Below are positions 45,235 to 58,334 of a DNA stretch of 64,000 bases, one piece after another. The DNA comes from Sphingomonas sanxanigenens DSM 19645 = NX02 (GTDB lineage: Bacteria > Pseudomonadota > Alphaproteobacteria > Sphingomonadales > Sphingomonadaceae): assembly GCF_000512205.2 (NCBI RefSeq), contig NZ_CP006644.1, positions 1 to 64,000 of the forward strand, in the 5' to 3' direction. Under the pieces are notes generated by a model. The model did no database searches. It was not told where the DNA came from and saw only the letters and a list, made by a program, of their open reading frames with translations. The position numbers and the translations under genes were made by a program. Positions within the stretch are counted from its first letter, which is position 1, and every line of letters begins with the position of its first letter.

Positions 45235-45645
45235 TTACTCCCCTCCCGCAGAGCGGGAGGGGTTGGGGGAGGGCCTGTCCGAATCGCCGCGCGGACCATC
45301 CCCCTCACCGTTCGTCCCGAGCGAAGTCGAGGGACATGGGGGAAGAGAAGGAAGCGTAGAACGCTCCCCGGGCGGGCGGGAAAAGAATTTCAACGCGGTC
45401 CAATCCTGCCGGATCAGCGCGTCCTTCTTGGCGCGCGACCAGGGTTTGATGCGGCGCTCGGCTTCGAGCGCCTCGATGCGAGTCGGAAAACCCTGCGCCC
45501 AGACAAGCTCGACCGGCAGGCGCTGCGACGTGAAGAGGCAGAACCCGCCGGTCTGATGCTCGGCTATCCGGCGATCGAGCGCATCGGTGTGGCCGGTGTA
45601 ATACCGGCCATCGGCGCAGCGCAGGATATAGGCCCAGAATGCCAC
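45235..45645 (-). CDS. GIY-YIG nuclease-domain protein with repeat-derived tail
   Basis: A 136-residue protein. Residues 1-90 are a GIY-YIG domain of the YhbQ/UvrC-like group, starting MAFWAYILRCADGRYYTGHT, with the RRIKPWSRAKKDALI segment. The last 35 or so residues (CPSTSLGTNGEGDGPRG and on) are encoded by the intergenic repeat DNA, so the tail is probably read-through of repeat sequence and not conserved. Stand-alone GIY-YIG proteins are small nucleases of uncertain role. It ends two bases before dnaG and likely shares its transcript. Confidence 0.85.
   Translation of the reverse strand: MAFWAYILRCADGRYYTGHTDALDRRIAEHQTGGFCLFTSQRLPVELVWAQGFPTRIEALEAERRIKPWSRAKKDALIRQDWTALKFFSRPPGERSTLPSLPPCPSTSLGTNGEGDGPRGDSDRPSPNPSRSAGGE
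45309..45334. repeat. 26-base inverted repeat, left copy
   Basis: An exact 26-base sequence beginning CGTTCGTCCCGAGCGAAG is repeated in reverse complement at 45666-45691. The two copies flank most of the GIY-YIG gene, and this one lies inside its coding 3' end. I recall similar sequences as a common dispersed element in sphingomonads. Confidence 0.8.
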
Positions 45646-45665
45646 GCGGTCTTCGTGTCCCCTCG

Positions 45666-45691
45666 TCCCTCGACTTCGCTCGGGACGAACG
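45666..45691. repeat. 26-base inverted repeat, right copy
   Basis: The reverse complement of 45309-45334, with imperfect extension on both sides (both are bordered by C-runs or G-runs). It lies about 20 bases upstream of the GIY-YIG start. Confidence 0.8.
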
Positions 45692-45777
45692 GAGGAGGGG
45701 GAGCGAGCCTAGCGTGGTTGATGGATCGCCCCAAAGCCAAACTCACAAGAGCGGGGGCAAGTGGGCGCCGTTGGGCC

Positions 45778-45808
45778 TTATTCACAGGATACCCCCAACT
45801 TATCCACA
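45778..45808 (+). promoter_or_regulatory. Pair of DnaA boxes
   Basis: TTATTCACA (45778-45786) and TTATCCACA (45800-45808) both match the DnaA-box consensus TTATNCACA. They lie in the same orientation, 22 bases apart (about two helical turns), just beyond the 3' end of yqeY. Chance occurrence of two such matches in 31 bases of GC-rich DNA is low. Whether DnaA binds here is untested; the nearby sequence is not AT-rich enough to look like an origin. Confidence 0.5.
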
Positions 45809-45815
45809 GGAAAGC

Positions 45816-46268
45816 TCAGCTCAGCGCCGCCTTCACCGCGGCGCTCGCCTTGCTCATGTCCAGGGTGGTGCCGTGGCGTTCCTTCAGCACCGCCATCACC
45901 CGGCCCATATCCTTGACCGAGCTCGCGCCCAGTTCGGCCTTGATCGCCTCGATCGCAGCGCCGGTCTCGGCCTCGTCCATCTGGCGGGGCAGGAAGCGTT
46001 CGATCACGACGACCTCTGCCTTCTCGACCTCGGCCAGTTCGGCGCGGTTGCCCTTTTCGTAGAGCTCGATCGACTCGCGGCGCTGCTTCACCATCTTCTG
46101 CAGCACCTCCACGACGAGCGCATCGTCGTCGGCCGGCGCCTTGCCGGTGCGCGCCTCGATGTCGCGGTTCTTGATGGCGGCCTGGATCAGCCGGATGGTC
46201 GCGGTGGACGGCTTGTCGCCACCCTTCATCGCCGTCACGAGCGCGGCCTTGATATCGTCCCGGATCAT
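45816..46268 (-). CDS. yqeY: GatB/YqeY-domain protein
   Basis: A 150-residue protein of the YqeY family, related to the C-terminal tRNA-contact domain of the GatB amidotransferase subunit. It starts MIRDDIKAALVTAMKGGDK and carries the typical LRPxQ-like segment VVVIERFLPRQMDEAE and the final domain (SSVKDMGRVMAVLKERHG). The cellular role is uncertain. The start at 46268 is chosen over longer in-frame extensions, which are not conserved. It is divergent from carA and on the same strand as the dnaG-rpoD cluster. Confidence 0.9.
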   Translation of the reverse strand: MIRDDIKAALVTAMKGGDKPSTATIRLIQAAIKNRDIEARTGKAPADDDALVVEVLQKMVKQRRESIELYEKGNRAELAEVEKAEVVVIERFLPRQMDEAETGAAIEAIKAELGASSVKDMGRVMAVLKERHGTTLDMSKASAAVKAALS

Positions 46269-46331
46269 GGGTCTCTTTCGCATCTTGCGGGTAAACGATC
46301 CCCATAGCGGCGGCGCGCAGATTTTAATAGA

Positions 46332-46360
46332 TTGACCCGCCCGGGGGGCGTCCCTAGGTA
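46332..46360 (+). promoter_or_regulatory. Weak candidate promoter for carA
   Basis: TTGACC (46332-46337), five of six to the -35 consensus, is followed by 17 bases and TAGGTA, which is a poor -10. Only the good -35 and the position about 45 bases before the gene support it. Confidence 0.3.
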
Positions 46361-46405
46361 CCCCGCCGTTTGCCCGTCCGCAGTCTTTATGAGGAGCGCC
46401 AGTCC

Positions 46406-47569
46406 ATGGCCGAATACACTTCCGCGCGTCCACCTGAAGGAGCGACGGGAGTCCTCGTTTTGGCCGATGGTTCGGTGATCTGGGGGCGAGGTTTCGGTGC
46501 CGAGGGCGCCGCGGTGGGGGAGCTGTGCTTCAACACCTCGATGACCGGCTATCAGGAGGTGATGACGGATCCGTCCTACGCGGGGCAGATCGTGAACTTC
46601 ACCTTCCCGCACATCGGCAATGTCGGCACCAATGGTGAGGACGTCGAGGCGATCAACCCGCACGCGCTGGGCTGCCTCGTGCGCGAGGACGTGACCGAGC
46701 CGAGCAATTTCCGCGCTGTGCAACATTTTGCACAATGGATGGCGGTCAACGGCCGCATCGGCGTTTCCGGCATCGACACCCGCGCGCTGACCCGCACGAT
46801 CCGCGTCAAGGGCGCGCCGAACGCGGTCATCGCGCACAGCGCCGCGGGCGAATTCGACATTCCCGCGTTGCTCGAACAGGCCCGCGCCTGGCCGGGGCTG
46901 GAAGGCATGGACCTCGCCCGGGAGGTCTCGACGCTGCAAACCTATGCGTGGGACGACGGGCTGTGGACGCTGGGGGCCGGCTATGCCACCCACGCCGCCA
47001 ACCCCGATGGACCGCACGTGGTCGCGATCGATTATGGCCTGAAGCGCAATATATTGCGCAACCTCGTCGCCGCGGGTGCGCGGGTGACGGTGGTGCCCGC
47101 AACCGCGACGGTGGAAGACGTGCTGCGCCATGAGCCGGACGGCATCTTCCTGTCCAACGGCCCCGGCGATCCCGCCGCGACCGGCGAATATGCGGTGCCG
47201 GTGATCCGGGCGCTGCTGGATATGGCCAAGCCGATCTTCGGCATCTGCCTCGGCCACCAGCTCCTCGGCATTGCCGCGGGGGCGAAGACGATCAAGATGC
47301 ACCAGGGCCATCGCGGCGCGAACCATCCGGTGAAGCGCACCGACGACGGCCGCGTCGAGATCACCAGCATGAACCATGGCTTCGCGGTGGATGCGGATAC
47401 GCTCCCCGCCAACGCCCGCACCACCCATATCAGCCTGTTCGACGGCTCCAACGCCGGCTTCGAGCTGACCGACCGGCCGGCCTTCTCGGTGCAATATCAC
47501 CCCGAAGCATCGCCCGGCCCGCAGGACAGCCATTATCTGTTCGAGAAGTTCGTGAATTCGCTCCGGTGA
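46406..47569 (+). CDS. carA: Carbamoyl-phosphate synthase small subunit CarA
   Basis: Glutaminase subunit that feeds ammonia to CarB for carbamoyl phosphate, used in arginine and pyrimidine synthesis. The 387-residue protein has the amidotransferase cysteine in FGICLGHQLLG (C281), the motif SNGPGDPA before it and the HxE end VQYHPEASPGPQDSHYLF. The start MAEYTSARPPEG at 46406 is preferred over an in-frame ATG 36 bases earlier. It lies 63 bases ahead of carB, so the two are likely one transcript. Confidence 0.96.
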   Translation: MAEYTSARPPEGATGVLVLADGSVIWGRGFGAEGAAVGELCFNTSMTGYQEVMTDPSYAGQIVNFTFPHIGNVGTNGEDVEAINPHALGCLVREDVTEPSNFRAVQHFAQWMAVNGRIGVSGIDTRALTRTIRVKGAPNAVIAHSAAGEFDIPALLEQARAWPGLEGMDLAREVSTLQTYAWDDGLWTLGAGYATHAANPDGPHVVAIDYGLKRNILRNLVAAGARVTVVPATATVEDVLRHEPDGIFLSNGPGDPAATGEYAVPVIRALLDMAKPIFGICLGHQLLGIAAGAKTIKMHQGHRGANHPVKRTDDGRVEITSMNHGFAVDADTLPANARTTHISLFDGSNAGFELTDRPAFSVQYHPEASPGPQDSHYLFEKFVNSLR

Positions 47570-47632
47570 GGGACGGCGCCCGGCGCCTGTCTCGCTCATT
47601 CCCGTCCGCTCTCGCTGAAGTGACCCAATAAG

Positions 47633-50968
<3,336 letters not shown>

Positions 50969-50994
50969 TCCCGAAATTTCAGTTCAAGCCGAGG

Positions 50995-51031
50995 GCGCCT
51001 CTTTCAGGGAGAGGCGCTGAAAGTGGGTTTT
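50995..51031 (+). terminator. Probable terminator between carB and greA
   Basis: A stem of GCGCCTCT and AGAGGCGC (50995-51002 with 51010-51017) lies 27 bases after the carB stop, with a T-run (TTTTT, 51027-51031) nine bases after the stem. The distance makes it a weak terminator, and greA starts just after it. Confidence 0.45.
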
Positions 51032-51048
51032 TGACGAGGAAGAACTAG

Positions 51049-51525
51049 ATGGCGACCGTCGACAAGATGCCGATGCTGGCCGAGGGCCAGCGGATGCTCA
51101 ACGACGAGCTTGGCCGGCTGCGCGCCGAGCGCCCGATGATCATCGACGCGATCGAGGAAGCGCGCGCGCATGGCGACCTTTCGGAAAACGCCGAATATCA
51201 CGCCGCGAAGGAGCGTCAGGGCCAGATCGAGGCGATGATCGCCGACATCGAGGACAAGCTCAGCCGCGCGCAGGTGATCGATCCCACCGAGCTGAGCGGC
51301 GACAAGGTCGTATTCGGCGCGACGGTGACCCTGCTGGACGAGGATGATCATCCCATCACCTACCAGCTCGTCGGCCAGACCGAGGCAGACGCGAAGACCG
51401 GCCGGATTTCGTACAATTCGCCGCTGGGCCGCGCACTGATCGGCCGCCAGGTGGGCGACGAGGTCGAGGTGACGGTGCCGTCGGGCGACCGCTATTATGT
51501 GGTCGACAAGATCGAGTTCAAATGA
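51049..51525 (+). CDS. greA: Transcription elongation factor GreA
   Basis: GreA rescues backtracked RNA polymerase by stimulating its RNA cleavage. The 158-residue protein has the N-terminal coiled-coil ([20 protein letters not shown]), the acidic tip region [20 protein letters not shown] and a C-terminal domain ([20 protein letters not shown]). It is downstream of carAB and ends at a repeat-rich convergent junction. Confidence 0.97.
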   Translation: MATVDKMPMLAEGQRMLNDELGRLRAERPMIIDAIEEARAHGDLSENAEYHAAKERQGQIEAMIADIEDKLSRAQVIDPTELSGDKVVFGATVTLLDEDDHPITYQLVGQTEADAKTGRISYNSPLGRALIGRQVGDEVEVTVPSGDRYYVVDKIEFK

Positions 51526-51534
51526 GGCTCATAT

Positions 51535-51668
51535 CCCTCGCCCCTGGGGGCGAGGGTTGCGGCGCTTCCGCGCCGCGCGCTCGCTGCGCGAGCGCAACCC
51601 CTCATCCAACTCCGCCTAATTCGCTTCGCTCATAAGGCTTCGTATCCTTCTCCCCCAAGGGGAGAAGG
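51535..51668. repeat. Palindrome-rich intergenic repeat
   Basis: Between the convergent greA and DUF4170 genes a 134-base stretch starts with CCCTCGCCCC/GGGGCGAGGG (51535-51556), holds an internal GC-rich hairpin pair, and ends with CCTTCTCCCC/GGGGAGAAGG (51646-51668). The architecture (a palindrome at each end) is like the elements at 9403 and 39500, but the interior differs. Confidence 0.65.
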
Positions 51669-51728
51669 TGGGGCGCTGCACCAATTTTCCTATCCTCCCC
51701 GAGCTCGGCCCGGGGAAGAAAGCAGGGA

Positions 51729-51959
51729 TCAGTCCTTGCTGGGCGCCAGCACGTCCGGCTCGAGCAGGCGGTGGAGGTGGACGACGACATACTTCATTTC
51801 GGCGTCGTCGACGGTGCGCTGCGCTGCGGCCCGCCATGCCTTCTCGGCGCTGCTATAGTCTTCGAAGAAGCCGACCACGTCGAGCGACTTGAGGTCGGCG
51901 AAATCGAGGGTCTGGGGGTCCTTGACGCGACCGCCGAAAACGAGATGGATCTTGCTCAT
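51729..51959 (-). CDS. DUF4170 protein
   Basis: A 76-residue small protein that reads MSKIHLVFGGRVKDPQTLDF and then DLKSLDVVGFFEDYSSAEKA, with HLHRLLEPD near its end. It matches my memory of DUF4170, a short alphaproteobacterial protein of unknown function. It lies 45 bases downstream of purB and is on the same strand. Confidence 0.8.
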   Translation of the reverse strand: MSKIHLVFGGRVKDPQTLDFADLKSLDVVGFFEDYSSAEKAWRAAAQRTVDDAEMKYVVVHLHRLLEPDVLAPSKD

Positions 51960-52004
51960 GGCGGACTGACTAGCAGCCCGCCGCGACGCAGCAAAGTCCG
52001 CCGT

Positions 52005-53312
<1,308 letters not shown>

Positions 53313-53504
53313 GGTCGAGACCTTGTGACAGGAGTGGAAGGTCGATCGGGCAGACCGACGCGGCGAGCCGCGCGCTAGCAGAGATGAACCGAGCCGGCAA
53401 CCGAGTCGCCGATGGAACGGATTTGCTGCTGTCGGGGTTAATTACTTACAGTTTCGGTATCCCTTCACTGCCGGAACGGTGCGAAATTAACAGGAGTATT
53501 CTGT

Positions 53505-53924
53505 ATGTTGCGTTATGCTCTTCTGGCCAGCGCCCTCGCCTTTTCTGCCCCGGTACTTGCGCAGGAAATGACCCCGCAGTCGGCTGATCCTGCAACAGCG
53601 GCGGCGACCGCCCCGCAGACCATGCCGGAAGCGGTTGCGCCGCAGGAAGCCGCTCCGGCAGCGCCCGCCGCGACGGCTCAACCGACGTCGGTCGCCGAGA
53701 TCGTCAAGGCCGAGTTCCCGGCCTACGACAAGGACAGCACCGGTGACCTCAGCAAGACCGAATTCAGCACCTGGCTGATCGCGCTCAAGACCAAGTCGGA
53801 TCCGGCCGCGGCCGCCGACCAGACTGCGCTCAGCACCTGGGCGGGCCAGGCCTTCGCCCAGGCCGATGCCGACAAGAGTTCGGCGGTCACCCAGACCGAA
53901 TTGACGAGTTTCCTCGGCGGCTGA
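53505..53924 (+). CDS. Exported EF-hand protein
   Basis: A 139-residue protein with a signal peptide (MLRYALLASALAFSAPVLAQ), a Pro/Ala-rich linker (about 21-61) and two EF-hand-like loops. The first is complete: D75-x-D77-x-T79-G-D81-x-x-x-x-E86. The second (D121-x-D123-x-S125-S-A127-x-x-x-x-E132) lacks the central glycine. It likely binds calcium in the periplasm or outside; the function is unknown. It is divergent from purB and followed by a clear terminator shared with radC. Confidence 0.85.
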   Translation: MLRYALLASALAFSAPVLAQEMTPQSADPATAAATAPQTMPEAVAPQEAAPAAPAATAQPTSVAEIVKAEFPAYDKDSTGDLSKTEFSTWLIALKTKSDPAAAADQTALSTWAGQAFAQADADKSSAVTQTELTSFLGG

Positions 53925-53952
53925 CGCCGCCACCCTTTCGGTGTCGCAGCGA

Positions 53953-53987
53953 AAGGCGGGCCGGTCCTCCGGTCCGCCTTTCCTTTT
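53953..53987 (+). terminator. Intrinsic terminator after the EF-hand gene
   Basis: A 12-base stem (53953-53964 with 53969-53980, one G-T pair) with a four-base loop is followed by TCCTTTTT. It lies 29 bases after the stop and 16 before the end of the convergent radC. Confidence 0.85.
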
Positions 53988-54003
53988 TCAGCGTTTGCCG
54001 CGC

Positions 54004-54717
54004 TTAGATCAGGCCGAGCGCGCGCATGCTCGCATGCCCGTGCGCGCCGATGATGACATGATCGTGGACCTGGATGTCCATCCGCCGCCCCGCCTCGATG
54101 ATGTCGCGGGTGAGGGTGATGTCGGCGCGGCTGGGCTGCGGGTCGCCGCTGGGATGGTTGTGGACGAGGATCAGCGCGCTCGATCCCAGTTCGATCGCGC
54201 GGCGGATCACTTCGCGGACATGCACCGCGGCCTGATCGATCGATCCTTCGCTCATCAGTTCGTCGCGAATCAGCATATTTTTGGCGTTGAGGTGGAGCAC
54301 GCGGACGCGCTCGATCGCGCTGTGCGCCATGTCGACATGCAGATAGTCGAGCAGTGCCTGCCAATTGGAGAGGATCGGCCGCGCCTGCGCGGTGCTTTTC
54401 AGCATGCGTGCGGCGACCGCATTGACGATCTTCAGCGCGGCGATCGAGCTGTCGCCGATGCCGGTCACCCGGCGAAGCGATTCGGCGTCGGCCGCGAACA
54501 GCGGGCCGAGACCGCCGAATTCCGTCAACAGCCGCTTGGCGTGCGGCTTGGTGTCGATCCGCGGCATCGCCAGCGCGAGCAGATATTCGACCAGTTCATG
54601 ATCGAGCAGCCCGTCGGCATCGGCGAGCAGCCGGCCGCGCAGCCGCGCGCGATGGCCTTCGCCATCCTTGCGCTCCGGCCCGTCCTTGTGCCCGGGTCGA
54701 TCGCCTTTTTGCTCCAT
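54004..54717 (-). CDS. radC: JAB/MPN-domain protein RadC
   Basis: A 237-residue protein of the RadC family with an N-terminal helix-hairpin-helix region (HELVEYLLALAMPRIDTKPH) and a C-terminal JAMM metal site ILVHNHPSGDPQPSRADI (the H-x-H then D pattern). The biological function of RadC is unclear; the JAB fold is a putative metalloprotease or nuclease. The start MEQKGDRPGHKDG at 54717 is the best-supported; longer forms run into non-conserved sequence. It is convergent with the EF-hand gene and divergent from ydbH. Confidence 0.93.
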   Translation of the reverse strand: MEQKGDRPGHKDGPERKDGEGHRARLRGRLLADADGLLDHELVEYLLALAMPRIDTKPHAKRLLTEFGGLGPLFAADAESLRRVTGIGDSSIAALKIVNAVAARMLKSTAQARPILSNWQALLDYLHVDMAHSAIERVRVLHLNAKNMLIRDELMSEGSIDQAAVHVREVIRRAIELGSSALILVHNHPSGDPQPSRADITLTRDIIEAGRRMDIQVHDHVIIGAHGHASMRALGLI

Positions 54718-54915
54718 CGCGTCCCCCACACCGCCAGCATTTATGGGAGGCGGCGGGCCGCGTCCACCGCCCGGATGGCGGCACGCGGCCGCTTTCCCCG
54801 GCAAACGCATTGTGTTGCCACCAAAGAACCATATCCTTAGGCCTGCGTTGTGGGCGCATGACTGGGAGCCGCCGGGAAGGATGACCATATCGGAGCCTTC
54901 TTCCGCCGGGCGGCG

Positions 54916-57900
54916 ATGAGCACCGTCCTGCGCCGTACGCTGCTGCTGGTCTTCGCGCTGCTGCTGGTGTCGCTGGCCGTGGTCTGGTTCCAGCGCAAGC
55001 CGATCGCGCGCAACTATATCGATGCCGAACTGGCGCGGCGCGGCGTGCGCGGCAGCTACGACCTCGTGGAGCTCGGCCCGGGGCGGCAGCGCATCGAGCA
55101 TCTGGTGCTGGGCGATCCCGCGCAGCCCGACCTGACCGCGGATTGGGCCGAACTGCGCATCGCCTATCGGCTGGGCACGCCGCGCATCGCCGAGGTGCGC
55201 GCGGGCGGCGTGCGGCTGCGCGGCCGGATCGTCGACGGCACGCTCTCGCTGGGCGACCTCGACCGGCTGATGCCCGCGCCCAGCGGCGCGCCCTTCAGCC
55301 TGCCGGATCTGCGCGTCGTCCTGCAGGATGCGCGGATGCGGCTCGATGCCCCCACGGGGCCGGTCGGGCTGAAGCTCGAAGGCAGCGGCAACCTGCGCAA
55401 CGGCTTCCGCGGCCGGCTGGCGGCGGTTGCGCCGCACCTCGCGATCGGCGGCTGCTCGCTGGCGCGGACCACCGCCTATGTCGATCTCAAGATCGTCGAT
55501 CGCAGCCCAGCGCTGAGTGGCCCGGTGCGCACCGACACGCTCGATTGCCCCGCGCTGGCGCTGCGCACCGGCCATGCCGATATGCGTATCACCATGGCGC
55601 TGTCAGGGCCGCTGGATGCCTGGTCGGGCGATGTCCGGCTGGCGCTGGCCGCGGCGCGCTATGCCGACATCCGCTTGGCACGCATCGGCGGGAAGCTCGA
55701 TTTCGCGGGCAAGGCGGCCGGCACCCACGGGATGCTGCAGCTGACTGCGGCAAGCGTCGCCGCGCCCCAGGGGGCGGGGCGCGACGTCTCGATCGACGGC
55801 GATTATGCGGTCGCGGGCGATCGCCTGCGTTTCACGGGCCACGCGGGCGCCGCATCGGCGCGGCTCGCGGATGCCACGATCGCGCAACTGCGCGGGATCG
55901 GCGGCAGTGCGGCGGGAACCCCGGCCGGTCCGCTGGCGAGCGCGCTCGGCACGGCGCTGGCGAATGCCGCGCGCGATGCGCGGTTCGATGCGCAGCTGGC
56001 CTTGGATTCGCGAACGGGCGGCGGCACGCTCACCGTCTCCCGGATGACGCTCGACAGCGCCAGCGGCGCGCGGCTGGCCTTGGGCGAGGGCGAGGGCGAG
56101 GGCGAGGGCGAGGGCGTGCTGCTGCGCTGGCCGCAGGCCGATGCGCGCATCGACGGCACGCTCAGCATTGCCGGCGGCGGGCTGCCCGAGGGCGTGATCC
56201 GGCTGACGCAGCGGATGCCCGGCGGACCGCTGACCGGGGAGGCGCGGTTCGCGCCCTATGCCGCGGGCGGCGCGCGGCTGACATTGGCGCCGGTGCGCTT
56301 CGCGGCATTGCCCGACGGCGCCCGCTTCGACACGCGGGTGACGCTGGACGGGCCGCTGGCGGACGGGCGCGTCGAGGGGCTGAGCCTGCCCGTCAGCGGG
56401 CTGGTCGATACGCGCGGCAATTTCGTGGTCAACCGCTCCTGCGCGCCGCTCGACTGGCGCTCGGTCAGCGCGGCGGGGCTGGTGCTGCGCCCGGCGCGGC
56501 TCGGGCTGTGCCCGGTGGAAGGCGGCGCGCTGCTGGTGATGACCGGCGGCCGGTTGCGCGGCGGTGCCGCGATCGTCGCGCCGCGGCTCGCGGGGCGGCT
56601 GGGCAGCAGCCCGGTGACATTGGCGGCGAGCGGCGCGCGGGTGAAGCTGGGGGATGGCACGCTGGGGCTGTCCGACCTTGCGGTGCGCCTTGGCGAACCC
56701 GACAGCGAGACGCGGCTCGACATCGGCCGGCTCGACGGCCGAATCGATGGCGGCGCGCTCGCCGGCACGTTCGCAGCGCTTTCCGGCAAGATCGGCGCGG
56801 TGCCGCTGCTGGTCTCCGAGGGGGAGGGCAAATGGCGGCTGCGCAACGGCATATTGGGGCTGGGTGCTGCGCTCCGCGTCGACGACGAAGCCACCCCCCC
56901 GCGATTCCAGCCGCTACGCTCGCCCGATTTCGTGTTGGTGTTGGCCAATGGCGAAATCGCGGCGGGGGGCACCTTGGTCGAACCCAAGAACGGCTCGACG
57001 GTGACGAAGGTGACGATCGATCACCGCCTGTCGACCGGAACCGGCCATGCCGCGCTCGACGTGCCCGGCATCACCTTCGACAAGGCGTTGCAGCCCGAGG
57101 AATTGACCCACCTGACCTTGGGCGTCGTAGCCAATGTCCGCGGCACGGTGCGCGGGCAGGGCGAGATCGACTGGTCGCCGAAGGGCGTGACGAGCAATGG
57201 CGTCTTCCGCACCGACGATACCGCGCTCGCCGCGGCGTTCGGCCCCGTTAGCGGTCTTACTGGCGAGGTCCGCTTCACCGATCTCCTGGCGCTGGAAACC
57301 GCACCGGGGCAGGTGATGCGGATCGGCGAGGCCAATCCCGGCGTCGCCGTGAACGATGGCGAGATCCGCTACCAGTTGCTCGCCGGCCAGCGGGTGAAGG
57401 TGGAGAGCGGGCGTTGGCCGTTCGCCGGCGGCGAACTGATCCTCGATCCCGACGTGATCGACATGACCGCGGCCGAGCGGCGGCTGACCTTCCGCGTCGC
57501 CGGTCTCGACGCGGGACAATTCATCAACAAGTTCGAGTTCGACAATCTCAACGCCACCGGCAAGTTCGATGGCGTGCTGCCGATGGTGTTCGATCAGCAC
57601 GGCGGCCGGATCGACGGCGGCTATCTGAAGGTGCGCGAGGAGGGCGGCACGCTTTCCTATATCGGCGACATCAGCAACATGGATCTGAACTTCTTCGCCA
57701 ACATCGCTTTCGATGCGCTGAAGTCGATCCGCTACAAGAGGCTGACGATCGGCCTCAACGGCGCGATCGACGGGGAGCTTGTTAGCGATATCCGCTTCGA
57801 CGGTGTCAACCAGCAGGGTATCGAGAAGGGGAAGGGCGGGCTTTTCGAGCAGATCCTCGGCCGCCAGTTCATCTTCAACATCAAGATCACCGCGCCCTTC

Positions 57901-58086
57901 CGCGGGCTGATGACCACGGCCAAGTCTTTCTACGATCCCTCCATCCTGGTGCGTGACGCGCTGCCGCCGGGCGCGGTGCCCGCAGACGATGCCGTTCCTG
58001 CCGTTCCCGCCGTTCCTGCCGATGCGCCGGCTGCCACGCCCGGGGCTGGCCCCGTTCAGCCAAAGGAAAGCGATCCTGTGCCATGA
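54916..58086 (+). CDS. ydbH: YdbH-family AsmA-like intermembrane lipid transport protein
   Basis: A 1056-residue protein with an N-terminal membrane anchor (MSTVLRRTLLLVFALLLVSL) and a long beta-rich AsmA-like body ending in the conserved YdbH region (NKFEFDNLNATGKFDGVLPM, then FDGVNQQGIEKGKGG). In E. coli, YdbH, YhdP and TamB form redundant bridges that carry phospholipid to the outer membrane. The tail is Pro/Ala-rich. The body includes a six-base microsatellite (56083-56115). Its TGA overlaps the ynbE ATG. Confidence 0.9.
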   Translation: MSTVLRRTLLLVFALLLVSLAVVWFQRKPIARNYIDAELARRGVRGSYDLVELGPGRQRIEHLVLGDPAQPDLTADWAELRIAYRLGTPRIAEVRAGGVRLRGRIVDGTLSLGDLDRLMPAPSGAPFSLPDLRVVLQDARMRLDAPTGPVGLKLEGSGNLRNGFRGRLAAVAPHLAIGGCSLARTTAYVDLKIVDRSPALSGPVRTDTLDCPALALRTGHADMRITMALSGPLDAWSGDVRLALAAARYADIRLARIGGKLDFAGKAAGTHGMLQLTAASVAAPQGAGRDVSIDGDYAVAGDRLRFTGHAGAASARLADATIAQLRGIGGSAAGTPAGPLASALGTALANAARDARFDAQLALDSRTGGGTLTVSRMTLDSASGARLALGEGEGEGEGEGVLLRWPQADARIDGTLSIAGGGLPEGVIRLTQRMPGGPLTGEARFAPYAAGGARLTLAPVRFAALPDGARFDTRVTLDGPLADGRVEGLSLPVSGLVDTRGNFVVNRSCAPLDWRSVSAAGLVLRPARLGLCPVEGGALLVMTGGRLRGGAAIVAPRLAGRLGSSPVTLAASGARVKLGDGTLGLSDLAVRLGEPDSETRLDIGRLDGRIDGGALAGTFAALSGKIGAVPLLVSEGEGKWRLRNGILGLGAALRVDDEATPPRFQPLRSPDFVLVLANGEIAAGGTLVEPKNGSTVTKVTIDHRLSTGTGHAALDVPGITFDKALQPEELTHLTLGVVANVRGTVRGQGEIDWSPKGVTSNGVFRTDDTALAAAFGPVSGLTGEVRFTDLLALETAPGQVMRIGEANPGVAVNDGEIRYQLLAGQRVKVESGRWPFAGGELILDPDVIDMTAAERRLTFRVAGLDAGQFINKFEFDNLNATGKFDGVLPMVFDQHGGRIDGGYLKVREEGGTLSYIGDISNMDLNFFANIAFDALKSIRYKRLTIGLNGAIDGELVSDIRFDGVNQQGIEKGKGGLFEQILGRQFIFNIKITAPFRGLMTTAKSFYDPSILVRDALPPGAVPADDAVPAVPAVPADAPAATPGAGPVQPKESDPVP
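56083..56115 (+). repeat. Hexanucleotide microsatellite in ydbH
   Basis: Five GGCGAG units plus GGC encode Gly-Glu repeats in frame. Copy-number change would add or remove two residues without a frameshift. It lies in a non-conserved loop of the AsmA-like body. Confidence 0.9.
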
Positions 58087-58334
58087 AGCGTTCGATATTG
58101 ACGAGCAGGCGATGCGGTGCGACCCGTCCGGTGATGGCATGGAGCGATCTGGCGGCACGGGCCGCAACTCTCGGTGGCTTGGCGTTCGCGGTACCGGGAT
58201 GCATCCAGGTCACCGCGCCCGACAAGCCGATCGAGATCAACCTGAATATCAGCGTCAAGCAGGAGGTCCTCGTGAAACTCCAGCAGGACGCAGAGAAATT
58301 GATCGAGGATAATCCGGAGCTGTTCCCGCAATGA
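58083..58334 (+). CDS. ynbE: YnbE-family lipoprotein
   Basis: An 83-residue lipoprotein whose mature part is GCIQVTAPDKPIEINLNISV followed by a helix ending ELFPQ. In E. coli the small outer-membrane lipoprotein YnbE works with YdbH to form the bridge across the periplasm. The ATG at 58083 lies within the ydbH stop (ATGA) and gives a signal somewhat longer than usual, so an internal start is possible. It overlaps the ydbL start in the same way. Confidence 0.88.
   Translation: MKRSILTSRRCGATRPVMAWSDLAARAATLGGLAFAVPGCIQVTAPDKPIEINLNISVKQEVLVKLQQDAEKLIEDNPELFPQ

Noticed and set aside
53473-53498. GGAAC before the EF-hand gene as an EcfG promoter
   Set aside because: The bases at the -10 distance (AGTA or nearby) do not match CGTT.
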